Source: Gilliamella bombi (lineage in GTDB: Bacteria > Pseudomonadota > Gammaproteobacteria > Enterobacterales > Orbaceae). Taken from it: 64,000 nucleotides of DNA. Below the pieces are notes generated by a model, which did not search any database, was not told the DNA's origin, and worked only from the letters and a program-made list of their open reading frames with translations. Location: positions 157 to 64,156 of the forward strand of contig NZ_FMWS01000020.1 of assembly GCF_900103255.1 (NCBI RefSeq), given 5' to 3'. Every line of letters starts with the position of its first letter. The stretch's first letter is position 1. This document shows, in pieces, positions 36,677 to 47,779 of the stretch. A program made the position numbers and the translations under genes.

Positions 36677-39600
36677 CGTTTTATCATTCCACTATCAAGC
36701 CAATATTGCGTACTTATTAAACCAGAGTTAACCATTGTATTTAAACTTAGTTTAATATCCTGATTTTTATTGCAGGCTCGCCCATCAGAGGCTTTTACAT
36801 CCTTAATATAAAAATTTTCGACCGTTTTTTGTTTGTTTTTTATGCCGAGAGTAACTTCTAATACGACGCCTTCAGCACTTAATCGCTTGGCCACTTCACT
36901 ATTTTCAATTGTTAAAATATAAATAGGCGATGCTGGCCACCTTTCAACTTCGAGTTGCCTAAAACCAAGTCTTGTGGTGCCTCTAATTTCAAATGAGAGA
37001 TCAGGGAAATCATAATCAGGATTATCTAAGTCAATATCTTGATAATAAACATTTTCTTTTTTAATCATATTAAGATTATCTAAAAGTCCAATGTATTTAA
37101 CTGTTGAATATAAATCCATATTAGAAGATCTAAAATAGAAATTAGGTAATCGTAAATTTTTGCTTAGAAAACAAAGCATAGCACCCACAGCAGCCGTTGT
37201 TTTAGGATCATCAATGCGTTCTTGTTTATGGAAAGGATACCAACCACCAGTATGATAACCATGTAAAGGCAAAATTCGCCCTGCAGGCATAGATAAGCGT
37301 GATCGGAAATAACTTTGAATTCCCGGTAATCGAGAAGGGCGACCAGTTAATAAAAGAACATCACACTGATAACAACTAATAATTTCGGATAATGCATCAA
37401 ACGTTTTACAGATGTTGTAATAATCACCACGAATAAACAAATAATGTATACGTTTAAGGTTAATATCGATACTTAAATCAAGTACCGAAAACTCAGGGTT
37501 ATTTAATGCGCGCCTAATAGGTTCATTTATAAAATTAAGCACATTGTCAGTCATAGTATTATGTTGTAATAATTCGCCAAAGGTAGAACGATAATCATGT
37601 TGCTCTGAATGTAATGGATCATAAAGTTCATACGCTTTTAATATTTGTAATCCAACCGGTGTAAATAACTGTAAAGTGAGTTGTTGGCGCAATACCGCAT
37701 CTTGGATAGATAGTTGTTGTGAACCAATAATAGTAGATAAAATGGGGTTTGGATCTGCAATTCCAGCTTGTTTTAGACCATTTGTTAAAGCGGTTAGAAC
37801 GGTATCTTGAATGATATCAAGTAAAATATCATCACCTGCAACTTTGAATCCATCACGAAAACGTTGCGTTGGTACAATATAAGCATTACTACTGTTGGTT
37901 TGACCACTTACACCATAATCTAATTGGTAATCGTTAATCACTAAATCTGTTGTGCCGCCACCAATATCAACTGTTGCAATAGTTAGTTTCTGTTTATTAG
38001 CTTTACCTGGACGTACCATTGAAGCAATAAATTCTTCACTGCGCCCATTATAATTATTTTGTGTCTCGTTAAAGAGGTAAACCACTTGCCCGCAAGTCGC
38101 CTCGTCCCATTGAATATACACTTCAGGGATATTTGGCCATACACTTTTTAGTTGTTCTGGATTATTAAAATCAATATTTTTATCTGAACTATCCCAACCT
38201 AGGCTTTTCCAAACCAAACCTATTGCTTGATATACGCAACTTTTAAATATTGCTTGTTCGGGTTTTGGCATGGCTGGCGGAATAGTTAAAATAATAGATC
38301 GTAAATTACGTGGCGTTTTAGCATGCTCAAGTTTATTACGCTGAGCAACACTATTCATTTGCATTAATGCATGCATTAATACTTCACATAACATAAAAGT
38401 CATCAAAGAACTGCGTGAGTATTTTGGGTGGAAAACTGGCATTTTACGGTCATACTCTTCTTCAATATCATTACTTAAAATATGTAATGCTTCACCGTAT
38501 TCATTAATTAAGCTTGAAAAAGGTTCTGCTGTTGCAAATGGTTCATGATCACTTTTTACATAATGAGAATTAAAACGCCAACCTTGTTCGTATTTATCTT
38601 GATCCCATAAATAGCGTTTAGGGCTTGAAAGACCCGTTGCACCTTCATTGCCCTCTCGCCGACTTGCAAGCCGACTTGCCTCTTGGCCAACACGGACAAT
38701 ACTTGGCCATCGGAATGTATCTCGTCGACCGCTTTGTAATGAAAAATGTTCTTTACCGAAAAAAGTTTGGGCAAATTCTACTCGGCTTTCAAACGGTTCA
38801 TTGTAAATATGCTCTGGTTGGGTTAAGTCTCGAATTTCAAGCTCATAACGATGATTTAAACTATCTTTATCTTGGGCATGATCTTCAATTAAAATGCCAC
38901 AAGTGCGTGAATTACCCACATCTAAAATCATATCAACAGGAATTGATTTAACAACATCATCTTTATTGTTTGACACAATTTTAATTGTTGGCAATTGCAA
39001 GGAGTCGGCAAGTAAGTGAATGATATTTAGGTAATGCGCATAATAAGATTTATTTTTAATCTCTTTATTAATATCATCTTTATGTATCTTTAAACGTTCA
39101 GGTTGTGGCGCGAGTTCTTGAAAGAGATCAATTAACCAACTGGTTATCCATTTGAGTTCTAAATACCATGAAACGTGATCTGAGCGATGTGCTAAACTAA
39201 ATACTGCACCAGTCATCACATCGTTTTCGGTTGGCGCAAGATAAGCAACATCTTGTAAGTTAGCAAATACTTTTGTATCAAAAGCAAAAGTGATTCGATG
39301 TGTATTACCATCAGGATCTTCACCTTCAGGAATACTAACGATTCGAACTCGGCTCCAGTTATGTGGCCCTTTATCAAAACGATTTGAAGGTATTGAACGT
39401 AACATAGGAACTGGTAACCAAATGCCATCGTATAGTTTTAAGGACTGTTCAACACTAATTTCCTGTGTTGGATTAACAGCAAATGTGGGATTATCTGGTG
39501 TAAAAAATTGACCACTTTCCACATCTTCAACCAACCTAATTAGCGCACCACTCTCAGAGGGATCAATAAAGCACCCATTAACTTTACTGCGCCATTCATT

Positions 39601-39705
39601 ATCTTTCCAATCGATTTTAAGTGCAAAGTCAAGAAACTGAATACCGCTATTCATAATAAGTGTCACTTCTTGACCATAATTGCGTAATTCTGGAAGCATA
39701 TACAA
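36673..39705 (-). CDS. srfB: SrfB-family protein with actin/Hsp70-type ATPase fold
   Basis: A 1010-residue protein of the virulence factor SrfB family. The nucleotide-binding motifs of the actin/Hsp70 superfamily are visible: phosphate-1 motif LDVGNSRTCG at 261-270, phosphate-2 motif DIGGGTTD at 580-587, and the adenosine-type motif LTGRPSRLPG near 786-795. The region before residue 250 is a family-specific N-terminal domain. It lies three bases after srfA and overlaps srfC, so the trio is translated together. No signal peptide or membrane helix; cytoplasmic. Known as an SsrB-regulated factor in Salmonella, but the molecular role is not established. Confidence 0.85.
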   Translation of the reverse strand: MYMLPELRNYGQEVTLIMNSGIQFLDFALKIDWKDNEWRSKVNGCFIDPSESGALIRLVEDVESGQFFTPDNPTFAVNPTQEISVEQSLKLYDGIWLPVPMLRSIPSNRFDKGPHNWSRVRIVSIPEGEDPDGNTHRITFAFDTKVFANLQDVAYLAPTENDVMTGAVFSLAHRSDHVSWYLELKWITSWLIDLFQELAPQPERLKIHKDDINKEIKNKSYYAHYLNIIHLLADSLQLPTIKIVSNNKDDVVKSIPVDMILDVGNSRTCGILIEDHAQDKDSLNHRYELEIRDLTQPEHIYNEPFESRVEFAQTFFGKEHFSLQSGRRDTFRWPSIVRVGQEASRLASRREGNEGATGLSSPKRYLWDQDKYEQGWRFNSHYVKSDHEPFATAEPFSSLINEYGEALHILSNDIEEEYDRKMPVFHPKYSRSSLMTFMLCEVLMHALMQMNSVAQRNKLEHAKTPRNLRSIILTIPPAMPKPEQAIFKSCVYQAIGLVWKSLGWDSSDKNIDFNNPEQLKSVWPNIPEVYIQWDEATCGQVVYLFNETQNNYNGRSEEFIASMVRPGKANKQKLTIATVDIGGGTTDLVINDYQLDYGVSGQTNSSNAYIVPTQRFRDGFKVAGDDILLDIIQDTVLTALTNGLKQAGIADPNPILSTIIGSQQLSIQDAVLRQQLTLQLFTPVGLQILKAYELYDPLHSEQHDYRSTFGELLQHNTMTDNVLNFINEPIRRALNNPEFSVLDLSIDINLKRIHYLFIRGDYYNICKTFDALSEIISCYQCDVLLLTGRPSRLPGIQSYFRSRLSMPAGRILPLHGYHTGGWYPFHKQERIDDPKTTAAVGAMLCFLSKNLRLPNFYFRSSNMDLYSTVKYIGLLDNLNMIKKENVYYQDIDLDNPDYDFPDLSFEIRGTTRLGFRQLEVERWPASPIYILTIENSEVAKRLSAEGVVLEVTLGIKNKQKTVENFYIKDVKASDGRACNKNQDIKLSLNTMVNSGLISTQYWLDSGMIKR

Positions 39706-39708
39706 CCT

Positions 39709-41256
39709 TTATTGTTTTTTCATTGTTATTGGGAATGAAGTCCCATTATTATAAATTCCCTGACAATTAGCATTATTATTTTTGTCTGGTGTACATTGAA
39801 TCTTTGGTAATTGATATTTGGTATTGTCACTACAAACAGCCTCAGTGTTACCCGTTATATCTAAATTGGCATTTTTAATGTTTGTACCCACATTACCTGT
39901 ACATTTGACACCATCACTACGTGTTACAGTGACTTCGCCATTCCCATCATTAAAGTTATAACTTAATTGTAATGGTTTACCAGTGGCTTTATCTTGAATA
40001 CCACCATTTACAGACCATTGACCATTTAAGAATTTTGTCGATCCTTGTTTAATTGCATCAGCTGGCATAGCTAAATGATTAGTTTGATCAACAGCTGAAT
40101 TAGAATCTGATTTATTATCTTTATCCGATGGCGAAGATGTCTGCTCAGCGCTATCTTTATCTTGTTTATCTTGCTCGCTTTGATCATTTTGGATATTTGC
40201 ATCATCTTTTTTATCAGGATCTAAAGGGGTAGATTTGTCATCTTTATCATCCGTTTTTGTTGCATCTTGCTCGCTTTTATTATCTTTAGCATCAGGATCT
40301 GGAATATTATTACTATCATTTCCATTGTCTGTAGGTAAAGAATGATCAACTGAATCACCAGCCACGTTGCTATTGGTAGGAATATTATTTGCATTATCTA
40401 AAATCGTACCATTTGGTATAGCATTATTAGTGACACCTAATCGATTATCAACAACAACATCTTTTGGCTCTGGATCTTTTCTATCTTGTTTTTCATCTTT
40501 TTCTGGTTGGCTAATATTACTACTATCTAAAGATACATTTGGACTAATCGATATTTGAGGTTTTAGCCAACAGCCGCGTAATAAAAACAATGCTAACAAA
40601 AGTAACAATAAAGGTAATAACCCTAACAACCATACCCACCAACGTTTCCACCATGGTCTATTATTAATTTGTGGAGTAACTACTTCTGTGATTGTTGGCG
40701 TTACTTTTTTTGCAGGCTCTAAACAATAGAATGGAGAATTTACTTGAGGCGTTTGTGGATAAACAAACCCCCAAAAAGTAATCACTGGTTTACCATTAAC
40801 AATATAAACAAATTGATTACTAGGAAAGCGTATTGCCATCAAGTTAGGTTCTAGACTTTGTGAATTGTGTTTTGGATCATAAATAAGGCGGCTGAACAAT
40901 AGCTGATCGCCTTTAATATTTGGGTTACTAGCTAGTTGCTCACCTAGAGCCACAACTTTTCGCTCAAATTCCTTTAAAAGCTCAAGAGCTGATTCTTGTT
41001 CGGATTCACTAGCTGATGTCCAAGGGACTATATCATATTGCCCATCTGGTTGATTTGAATCAAGAGGAATATACCAATCAATAATATTACCTTGGTCATT
41101 GCGTTGAGGAATGGCTAAATAATCGGCAAATTGTTTGCCTAATTTAACTCTAAACGTTTCCCGAATTTGAGCTGCGACTAAATAAGCAGCTTTTCCATCA
41201 TGCCCAAGCATTTTGAAATCTTTAATATCACCACTTCGAAGTAATGTATTTGCCAT
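39709..41256 (-). CDS. srfA: SrfA-family membrane protein
   Basis: A 515-residue protein, first gene of the cluster. It has an N-terminal cytoplasmic module (about 1-195) with WYIPLDS and YIVNGKPVITFWGF, then PWWKRWW and one transmembrane helix (about 205-227), and a long Asp/Asn/Lys/Ser-rich low-complexity linker (about 240-395). The final domain is C-terminal (about 400-515), beta-rich with three to four Cys. Positive residues before the helix indicate N-in, C-out topology, so the C-terminal domain should be periplasmic. The N-terminal module recurs in the two vWA proteins at the far end of the cluster. A good promoter lies upstream. Confidence 0.8.
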   Translation of the reverse strand: MANTLLRSGDIKDFKMLGHDGKAAYLVAAQIRETFRVKLGKQFADYLAIPQRNDQGNIIDWYIPLDSNQPDGQYDIVPWTSASESEQESALELLKEFERKVVALGEQLASNPNIKGDQLLFSRLIYDPKHNSQSLEPNLMAIRFPSNQFVYIVNGKPVITFWGFVYPQTPQVNSPFYCLEPAKKVTPTITEVVTPQINNRPWWKRWWVWLLGLLPLLLLLLALFLLRGCWLKPQISISPNVSLDSSNISQPEKDEKQDRKDPEPKDVVVDNRLGVTNNAIPNGTILDNANNIPTNSNVAGDSVDHSLPTDNGNDSNNIPDPDAKDNKSEQDATKTDDKDDKSTPLDPDKKDDANIQNDQSEQDKQDKDSAEQTSSPSDKDNKSDSNSAVDQTNHLAMPADAIKQGSTKFLNGQWSVNGGIQDKATGKPLQLSYNFNDGNGEVTVTRSDGVKCTGNVGTNIKNANLDITGNTEAVCSDNTKYQLPKIQCTPDKNNNANCQGIYNNGTSFPITMKKQ

Positions 41257-41291
41257 ATATTTCTTTTCATTCCTTTATATCATTTTTATTT

Positions 41292-41320
41292 CTTATAATT
41301 TCTTTTTAAAATTATGACAA
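41292..41320 (-). promoter_or_regulatory. sigma-70 type promoter of srfA
   Basis: On the minus strand TTGTCA (41315-41320) and TATAAG (41292-41297) are separated by exactly 17 bases. Transcription would start near 41285, about 29 bases before the srfA ATG. It is the best promoter-like sequence in this gap and could drive the whole downstream cluster, as no later gap exceeds 130 bases. Confidence 0.55.
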
Positions 41321-41541
41321 GTTTAACAGAAAACGCCATTATTGTAATTGATATCATCATGGATATTCTGAATTTTAAACATATCTTTTAATAGATTATG
41401 TCATAAATGGCAGAATTAATACAGATTATAAAAAATTAAATAATCAATTGAATTATAATAACTTTAATCATAATTGCGATACCATTGATGAGCTTAACTT
41501 TTATACTAAAACATATACTTTCCTGAAAGTTTTTTACAAAA

Positions 41542-43416
41542 TTATTTTAAGAACTCATCATCTGTTAATACTCGTAATGGTTGCATATCGCTTTCACCTT
41601 TTATAACTAAAGAAGGATCGGAGCGTAAGCAAGTCCCACCATAATGACCACCAACAGTAAAAGTACATAACTGTAGATAACGATCTTCGACTTTCGGTAA
41701 GCACCATAGTTCTTGATAAATATTTTCTTGTTTAGCAAATCGACCTACTGTTTTATCAAGGATCTGTTCTTGATTATTCACTAATTGAATATCACTACCA
41801 CGGCGTCCAGCTATTGGTTTTATTGCATAACCTTTTTTAATTAGGCTTTCATTGAGTTCAAATGTAGACTCTAATAGGTAACGATGATTAGGAAATAAAG
41901 ACCATAATACGGGTAAAATAGCTTTATTACTTGGAATAACCGTCCACAGTGGTTCGAAAACAGAGACTTCCGGTCGCAAAAGCACATCGAGCAATCTAAC
42001 TGAATTTTCAGGATGCCATGTACGAATTGGTAACCCTGCAATTTGTGCCTCGCTTTCTTCTCGAAGTTGCTCTAATACCGTTTCCCAAGCCCATGTCTTC
42101 CAAACACAAGTTACTTGGCGATCTTCATCATCAACAAGTCGACCACGTTTATCCCATCTTAGTCCAGTAAGCCCTCGTAAAATTTTGCTATTAAATCCCG
42201 CTTGAGTAAGTGCTGTTTGCATAAATAATGCATGATAATTTTCTTCACTATCATTATCTTGCATAATATGAACAAAAGATTGAGCATCACTATGCTTCCA
42301 ACAGTTAGCTAAAGAATTAAGCAAACCACTACTAGGATTGGTTCCTATATTCAGTCCAGCTTGAATAGCCCATTTTTGCAAAATATGACCTGCCTCAGTA
42401 TGGCAAGAAGCAGAATCAGCATTATATTCATAGACTTTAAAGCCTCGTTCATCCATACAAAAATCTAACCGCCCAGTAATCATTTGGTAACGGCGCTGCT
42501 GCCATGAAAGTCTTAATCTTGGCCATAATATTTCTGGGATATTAAAATTAAGTAATAAATTATCGTCCTTTAATACTTTATCTGTGGCATGCAAATACAT
42601 TAAATGTAATTCATTGGTTGCGCGAATAAGCTCTTGTTCGGCACTTTCAGAAATAGTGAAATAGCGATAGTGATCATCATGACTAATAGCATGACCTGTC
42701 GCTGAAACATACGCACTTTCTAATGGATCTGATTCATTTAACCAATTTTTATCAAATTGACCTTGGTTTTCAATATGCGCGCTATGAATTTCAAGTAACG
42801 GTTTAGGAATTTTAGGTTGCGGTAAACTATATTCAGTCTTGTCAGTTTGAATCATCCACCCTAAGATTTTCGTATCATCAAACGTGTCATGTAGTTGGTA
42901 ACCGTCACTGGTCACTGTCATTTTAAGTTCACGAGTCCATTGCTGCCCAATTGGTAAACGCTTATGTATGACATTTTGTTCTGCTATCCGTACTTTATCT
43001 TTAAATACTTCAGTAATGATAGCCACATGACCTGTACGGTCAAAAAAACCACCATCATCCCAAACAAGTAACGCACCAGCCTCGGGCTTTTTTTTGCTTC
43101 CGTTTGCAAAAGCTTGCAAAGGTAAAATCGCTTCATTAACAACTTTCCTTAGAAAACGTAGTGAAAAAATTTCATGCGCCATACCAACATCTGTAAAAAC
43201 AATACCATAGTTTAAAAATAAAAATCGCCTTGCAAATTCAACGCATTGCCATTTATATCCCATATATTCATAACCAGAATAGCTACGAAAAGATGCATCA
43301 TTAGGGTATTGTTTTTGATCTAAAGTTTCATAATCAGATGAATAAATGGCAACGCCACCTGGCGCATACCCTAATAATGTACCAAAAGGTTCTTTATTAT
43401 TGGACTTAGATGACAT
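41542..43416 (-). CDS. gss: bifunctional glutathionylspermidine synthetase/amidase Gss
   Basis: Makes and hydrolyses glutathionylspermidine, a polyamine-thiol conjugate involved in redox control. The N-terminal CHAP-type amidase has catalytic Cys 58 in YKWQCVEFARRF and the His in RTGHVAII. The C-terminal ATP-grasp synthetase (about 200-620) has ILWPRLRLSWQ, GRLDFCMDERGFKVYEYNADS and PIAGRRGSDI. At 624 residues it fits the E. coli enzyme (619). It stands alone between the srf-type cluster and ybeD, transcribed divergently from ybeD. Confidence 0.94.
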   Translation of the reverse strand: MSSKSNNKEPFGTLLGYAPGGVAIYSSDYETLDQKQYPNDASFRSYSGYEYMGYKWQCVEFARRFLFLNYGIVFTDVGMAHEIFSLRFLRKVVNEAILPLQAFANGSKKKPEAGALLVWDDGGFFDRTGHVAIITEVFKDKVRIAEQNVIHKRLPIGQQWTRELKMTVTSDGYQLHDTFDDTKILGWMIQTDKTEYSLPQPKIPKPLLEIHSAHIENQGQFDKNWLNESDPLESAYVSATGHAISHDDHYRYFTISESAEQELIRATNELHLMYLHATDKVLKDDNLLLNFNIPEILWPRLRLSWQQRRYQMITGRLDFCMDERGFKVYEYNADSASCHTEAGHILQKWAIQAGLNIGTNPSSGLLNSLANCWKHSDAQSFVHIMQDNDSEENYHALFMQTALTQAGFNSKILRGLTGLRWDKRGRLVDDEDRQVTCVWKTWAWETVLEQLREESEAQIAGLPIRTWHPENSVRLLDVLLRPEVSVFEPLWTVIPSNKAILPVLWSLFPNHRYLLESTFELNESLIKKGYAIKPIAGRRGSDIQLVNNQEQILDKTVGRFAKQENIYQELWCLPKVEDRYLQLCTFTVGGHYGGTCLRSDPSLVIKGESDMQPLRVLTDDEFLK

Positions 43417-43615
43417 GTTATTTTAGCCTTATTAGTAAATAGCAAGATACGTTAATTACACTATGTTATAATTTTCTATCATAGATCAAAATATATACTT
43501 TAAAAAGCAATGTTTATTATTCGTTACTTGAAGAATAGTAAACTGCCTATATATAGTGTTTATTCTTGGTAGTCGTAACGATACATCGAACCAAATAAAC
43601 GAGAAAAATAAAATT

Positions 43616-43882
43616 ATGCAAAAAACTAAATTAAATGAGTTATTAGAGTTTCCATGCTCTTTTACCTATAAAGTAATGGGAGAAGCAAAACCAGAGCTTG
43701 TAGACAAAGTGGTATCAGTGATTCAACGCCATGCTCCTGGCGATTATACGCCATCAATCAAACCTAGTAGTAAAGGTAATTATCATTCTGTATCAATTAC
43801 CATTAATGCAACGCATATCGATCAAGTCGAAAATCTTTATAAAGAATTAGGCGAAATCGATATTGTAAGAATGGTTTTATAG
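43616..43882 (+). CDS. ybeD: YbeD family protein (DUF493)
   Basis: A small conserved cytoplasmic protein of 88 residues, an ACT-like ferredoxin fold, whose role is not known. The motifs [20 protein letters not shown] and [12 protein letters not shown] are nearly identical to E. coli YbeD. The frame is open to 43556, but the ATG at 43616 matches the family start ([13 protein letters not shown]), and the upstream codons are not conserved, so I chose it. In E. coli ybeD precedes lipB; lipB is not here. Confidence 0.93.
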   Translation: MQKTKLNELLEFPCSFTYKVMGEAKPELVDKVVSVIQRHAPGDYTPSIKPSSKGNYHSVSITINATHIDQVENLYKELGEIDIVRMVL

Positions 43883-43896
43883 TGTTTTACTTTTGC

Positions 43897-43927
43897 TAAA
43901 AATTGAAAGTCTTATCGGTATAGATAA
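43897..43927 (+). terminator. possible terminator after ybeD
   Basis: AAAGTCTTATC and GATAAGGCTTT form an 11-base stem with one G-T pair around a 6-base loop, starting about 23 bases after the ybeD stop codon. The tail after the stem is short in T, so this is a moderate candidate. Confidence 0.5.
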
Positions 43928-44109
43928 GGCTTTCTGCTATACGATAAAAAATTCAATAAAATCAATACTCTACCTGAATGATTTTTAGTGAATATTCATC
44001 TTTATTACAACAAAAGAATTAATTAGAAAATATTATAGAATCAATGTATTTTATTAAGATATTCAAATTAGTATTGTATAAGCAGTGACATAAATTCATT
44101 CAAGATGAT

Positions 44110-44143
44110 AAAGCGCAAGATAGTGTTAACTGCCTTGCGCTTT
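44110..44143 (-). terminator. Rho-independent terminator of adk
   Basis: AAAGCGCAAG and CTTGCGCTTT form a perfect 10-base stem about 15 bases beyond the adk stop codon. The stem ends in TTT on either strand, so it can work in both directions. It probably ends the long minus-strand run from pdxY/rodZ to adk. Confidence 0.75.
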
Positions 44144-44157
44144 TAATAAAAAACAAA

Positions 44158-45091
<934 letters not shown>

Positions 45092-45094
45092 AAA

Positions 45095-46561
45095 TTAGTT
45101 TCGCCCTCTTACATGCTTCATTAATCGACGACGTTTACGTTGCTGTGATGCAGTTAAAGTATTTTTTCTACCTTCGAATGGGTTAGCCCCTTCTTTAAAC
45201 TGAATTCGAATTGGTGACCCCATAATTTTTAGTGATCGTCTAAAATAGTTCATCAAATAACGTTTATAAGAATCTGGTAGATCTTCTACTTGGTTACCAT
45301 GAATCACAACAATTGGTGGATTATAACCACCAGCATGTGCATATTTCAGTTTAACACGTCGTCCTCGAACTAAAGGCGGCTGATGGTCATCTTGTGCCAT
45401 TTGCATAATCTTGGTTAATAATGCGGTATTAACACGACGTGTTGCACAATCATATGCTTCTTGAATCGAATCAAATAAGTTACCAACACCACTACCATGC
45501 AACGCAGAAATAAAGTGCACACGAGCAAAATCAATAAAATCTAATCTATCATCTAATGTCGTTTTAACTTGCTCTTTGATATCTTGTGATAAACCATCCC
45601 ATTTATTAACGGCTATTACAAGTGAGCGCCCACTATTAATAATAAAACCAAGTAATGATAAGTCTTGATCGGATACACCTTCTCTGGCATCAATAACTAA
45701 AATAACTACATTAGCATCTTCAATTGCTTGTAACGTTTTAATAACTGAAAATTTTTCAACTGTTTCAGTAACTTTTCCTCGTTTACGTACACCAGCCGTA
45801 TCAATTAGGATATACTCACGTTCATCTCGATTCATTGGTATATAGATACTGTCTCGAGTTGTCCCAGGCATATCATATACAACAACTCGCTCTTCACCTA
45901 AAATTCGATTAGTTAGTGTTGACTTACCAACATTTGGTCGGCCAACAATAGCAACTTTAATAGGTTGATTGATTAATGATTCTGTTTCATCAACAAAATC
46001 ATCACATAATTCAGTTAGATCATCTAATTGTTGATTATCATCCAAGTTATTATCTTCGTTATTATCTAACTGGAAAATAGGATCTAATACAGTTTCAATT
46101 AATGAACTTACGCCACGACCATGACTAGCTGCAATTGGATGAATTTCTCCCAATCCTAAACCATAAAAATCAGAAATCGCAGTATCGACATCAATACCAT
46201 CAATTTTATTGGCTACTAAAAAAGTAGCTTTATCGCGAGAACGGAGATGTTTTGCAATAGCATGATCAGCTGGCATTGCACCAGCTCTAGCATCAACCAA
46301 GAAAAGAACAATATCAGCTTCTTCTATTGCTTGTAGGGATTGTTCAGCCATAAAGCTTTCAACCCCATCTTCTGTTCCATCAATACCACCAGTATCAATC
46401 AAGATATATTCATGGCCCTTGATCTCAGCTCTTCCATATTTACGATCACGAGTTAATCCAGGAAAGTCAGCCACTAAGGCATCTCGAGTTCGTGTTAACC
46501 GATTAAATAGAGTCGACTTTCCAACATTTGGACGACCAACAAGCGCTACAACAGGTACCAT
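45095..46561 (-). CDS. der: ribosome biogenesis GTPase Der (EngA)
   Basis: Essential GTPase that assists 50S subunit assembly. It has two consecutive G domains: the first with [14 protein letters not shown] near residue 8, the second with [15 protein letters not shown] near 210, each followed by DTGG/DTAG and NK.D elements. An acidic linker separates them, and a KH-like C-terminal domain ends in a basic tail ([14 protein letters not shown]). Length 488 is normal. It lies in the rodZ-ispG-hisS-yfgM-bamB-der block. Confidence 0.97.
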   Translation of the reverse strand: MVPVVALVGRPNVGKSTLFNRLTRTRDALVADFPGLTRDRKYGRAEIKGHEYILIDTGGIDGTEDGVESFMAEQSLQAIEEADIVLFLVDARAGAMPADHAIAKHLRSRDKATFLVANKIDGIDVDTAISDFYGLGLGEIHPIAASHGRGVSSLIETVLDPIFQLDNNEDNNLDDNQQLDDLTELCDDFVDETESLINQPIKVAIVGRPNVGKSTLTNRILGEERVVVYDMPGTTRDSIYIPMNRDEREYILIDTAGVRKRGKVTETVEKFSVIKTLQAIEDANVVILVIDAREGVSDQDLSLLGFIINSGRSLVIAVNKWDGLSQDIKEQVKTTLDDRLDFIDFARVHFISALHGSGVGNLFDSIQEAYDCATRRVNTALLTKIMQMAQDDHQPPLVRGRRVKLKYAHAGGYNPPIVVIHGNQVEDLPDSYKRYLMNYFRRSLKIMGSPIRIQFKEGANPFEGRKNTLTASQQRKRRRLMKHVRGRN

Positions 46562-46580
46562 GTTTCTTCTCTAGATTACT

Positions 46581-47753
46581 TTAATTCTTTGTAAAGGCGT
46601 AAATATCACCATTTTTAGCTTGGACAATTAAATTATTGCTTACAACTAATGGTTTAGATATTAATCCGCTACTACTCACTTGTGTTTTAGCAACAAGTTC
46701 ACCGTTTTCAGCATTTAACCAATATAGGTAACCTTCAAAATCACCAAACACGACATAATTTTGGTAGATGACAGGATCAGTTAACAAACGATGAGTAAAG
46801 TTTGACTGAGTCCAAAGTTCTCCGCCACCACTCTTAGCGATGGCCCGAACATTGTCATCCTGATCAATAACAAACAATCTATCGGTATCAACAGCAAAGC
46901 TATGAATAGATCCAAGTACTTTACGCCAAACAGTTTGACCATTACTTAAATCAAGCGCAACAACACTACCATTATAACCAACAGAATAGACTAAATTACC
47001 TTCAACTACCGGAGTAGAATCAACATCATTTAATTTTGCTATTTCTGTAGAGCCTGATGGCTGTGAAATGCGTTGTTGCCAAATTAATTGGCCATCATTA
47101 ATATAGTAAGCATTTACTCGACCATTATCATCACCAACGATTGCTGCACCATGAGCGATAGTGGGTGTAGAGTTACCTCTTATTGATAATGTTGGAACTT
47201 CGAAGGAAACATCCCACAAATAATCACCAGTGTCACGATTAATACCTTGAAGAACACCATTAGCAGTATGAATTATTAATTTGTTATCAGAAGATACCGG
47301 GCGAGCAAGTACTTCCCCTTTCACTGCTTTTTCCCAAACAACTCTACCGTTGAGACGATCTAACGCATAGACAATGGCACGTTCACTACCTACATAGACA
47401 TATTTATCATCAGCACTTACACCACCTGAAAATAGTGCAGTTTTACTACTGAAAAGTGTACTTTTAGATAAATTGACATCCCATATAGTATTACCGCTTG
47501 ATAAATCAATTGCCTTAACTTGTCCACTACGACTCGCTACATAGATAGCATTATCATAATTAATCGGACCTAATAATGAATAAATATGAGTATTACCAGC
47601 AGTACTATTTTTCCATACTTGTTGAATAGAAAATTGATTATCTACTTTCGGTGACGGTGCAATTTGTACAATCTCATCTTCTTTACCGAATAAAGAACAC
47701 CCAGCTAGTGAAAAAACAAAAACACCAACAAAAAGATATTTTGATAACTTCAT
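46581..47753 (-). CDS. bamB: outer membrane assembly lipoprotein BamB
   Basis: Lipoprotein of the BAM complex that inserts beta-barrel proteins in the outer membrane. The signal peptide ends in LAGC with lipid Cys at residue 19. The mature part shows repeated PQQ-type beta-propeller blades (for example GNTIWDVNLSKS, NGRVVWEKAVKG, TGDYLWDVSF, NGQTVWRKVLG). The 390 residues match E. coli BamB (392). It lies between yfgM and der as in E. coli. Confidence 0.96.
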   Translation of the reverse strand: MKLSKYLFVGVFVFSLAGCSLFGKEDEIVQIAPSPKVDNQFSIQQVWKNSTAGNTHIYSLLGPINYDNAIYVASRSGQVKAIDLSSGNTIWDVNLSKSTLFSSKTALFSGGVSADDKYVYVGSERAIVYALDRLNGRVVWEKAVKGEVLARPVSSDNKLIIHTANGVLQGINRDTGDYLWDVSFEVPTLSIRGNSTPTIAHGAAIVGDDNGRVNAYYINDGQLIWQQRISQPSGSTEIAKLNDVDSTPVVEGNLVYSVGYNGSVVALDLSNGQTVWRKVLGSIHSFAVDTDRLFVIDQDDNVRAIAKSGGGELWTQSNFTHRLLTDPVIYQNYVVFGDFEGYLYWLNAENGELVAKTQVSSSGLISKPLVVSNNLIVQAKNGDIYAFTKN

Positions 47754-47779
47754 TGTATAGACCCTTATAGCAGGATAAA

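Noticed and set aside
23179..41256. Type VI secretion interpretation of the vWA/PpkA-like genes
   Set aside because: No TssB/C, TssJLM, Hcp, VgrG or ClpV homologue is present and no kinase domain accompanies the vWA protein.
23179..41256. Prophage or integrative element interpretation of the cluster
   Set aside because: No integrase, tRNA, attachment repeats, phage structural or replication genes are seen at either end.
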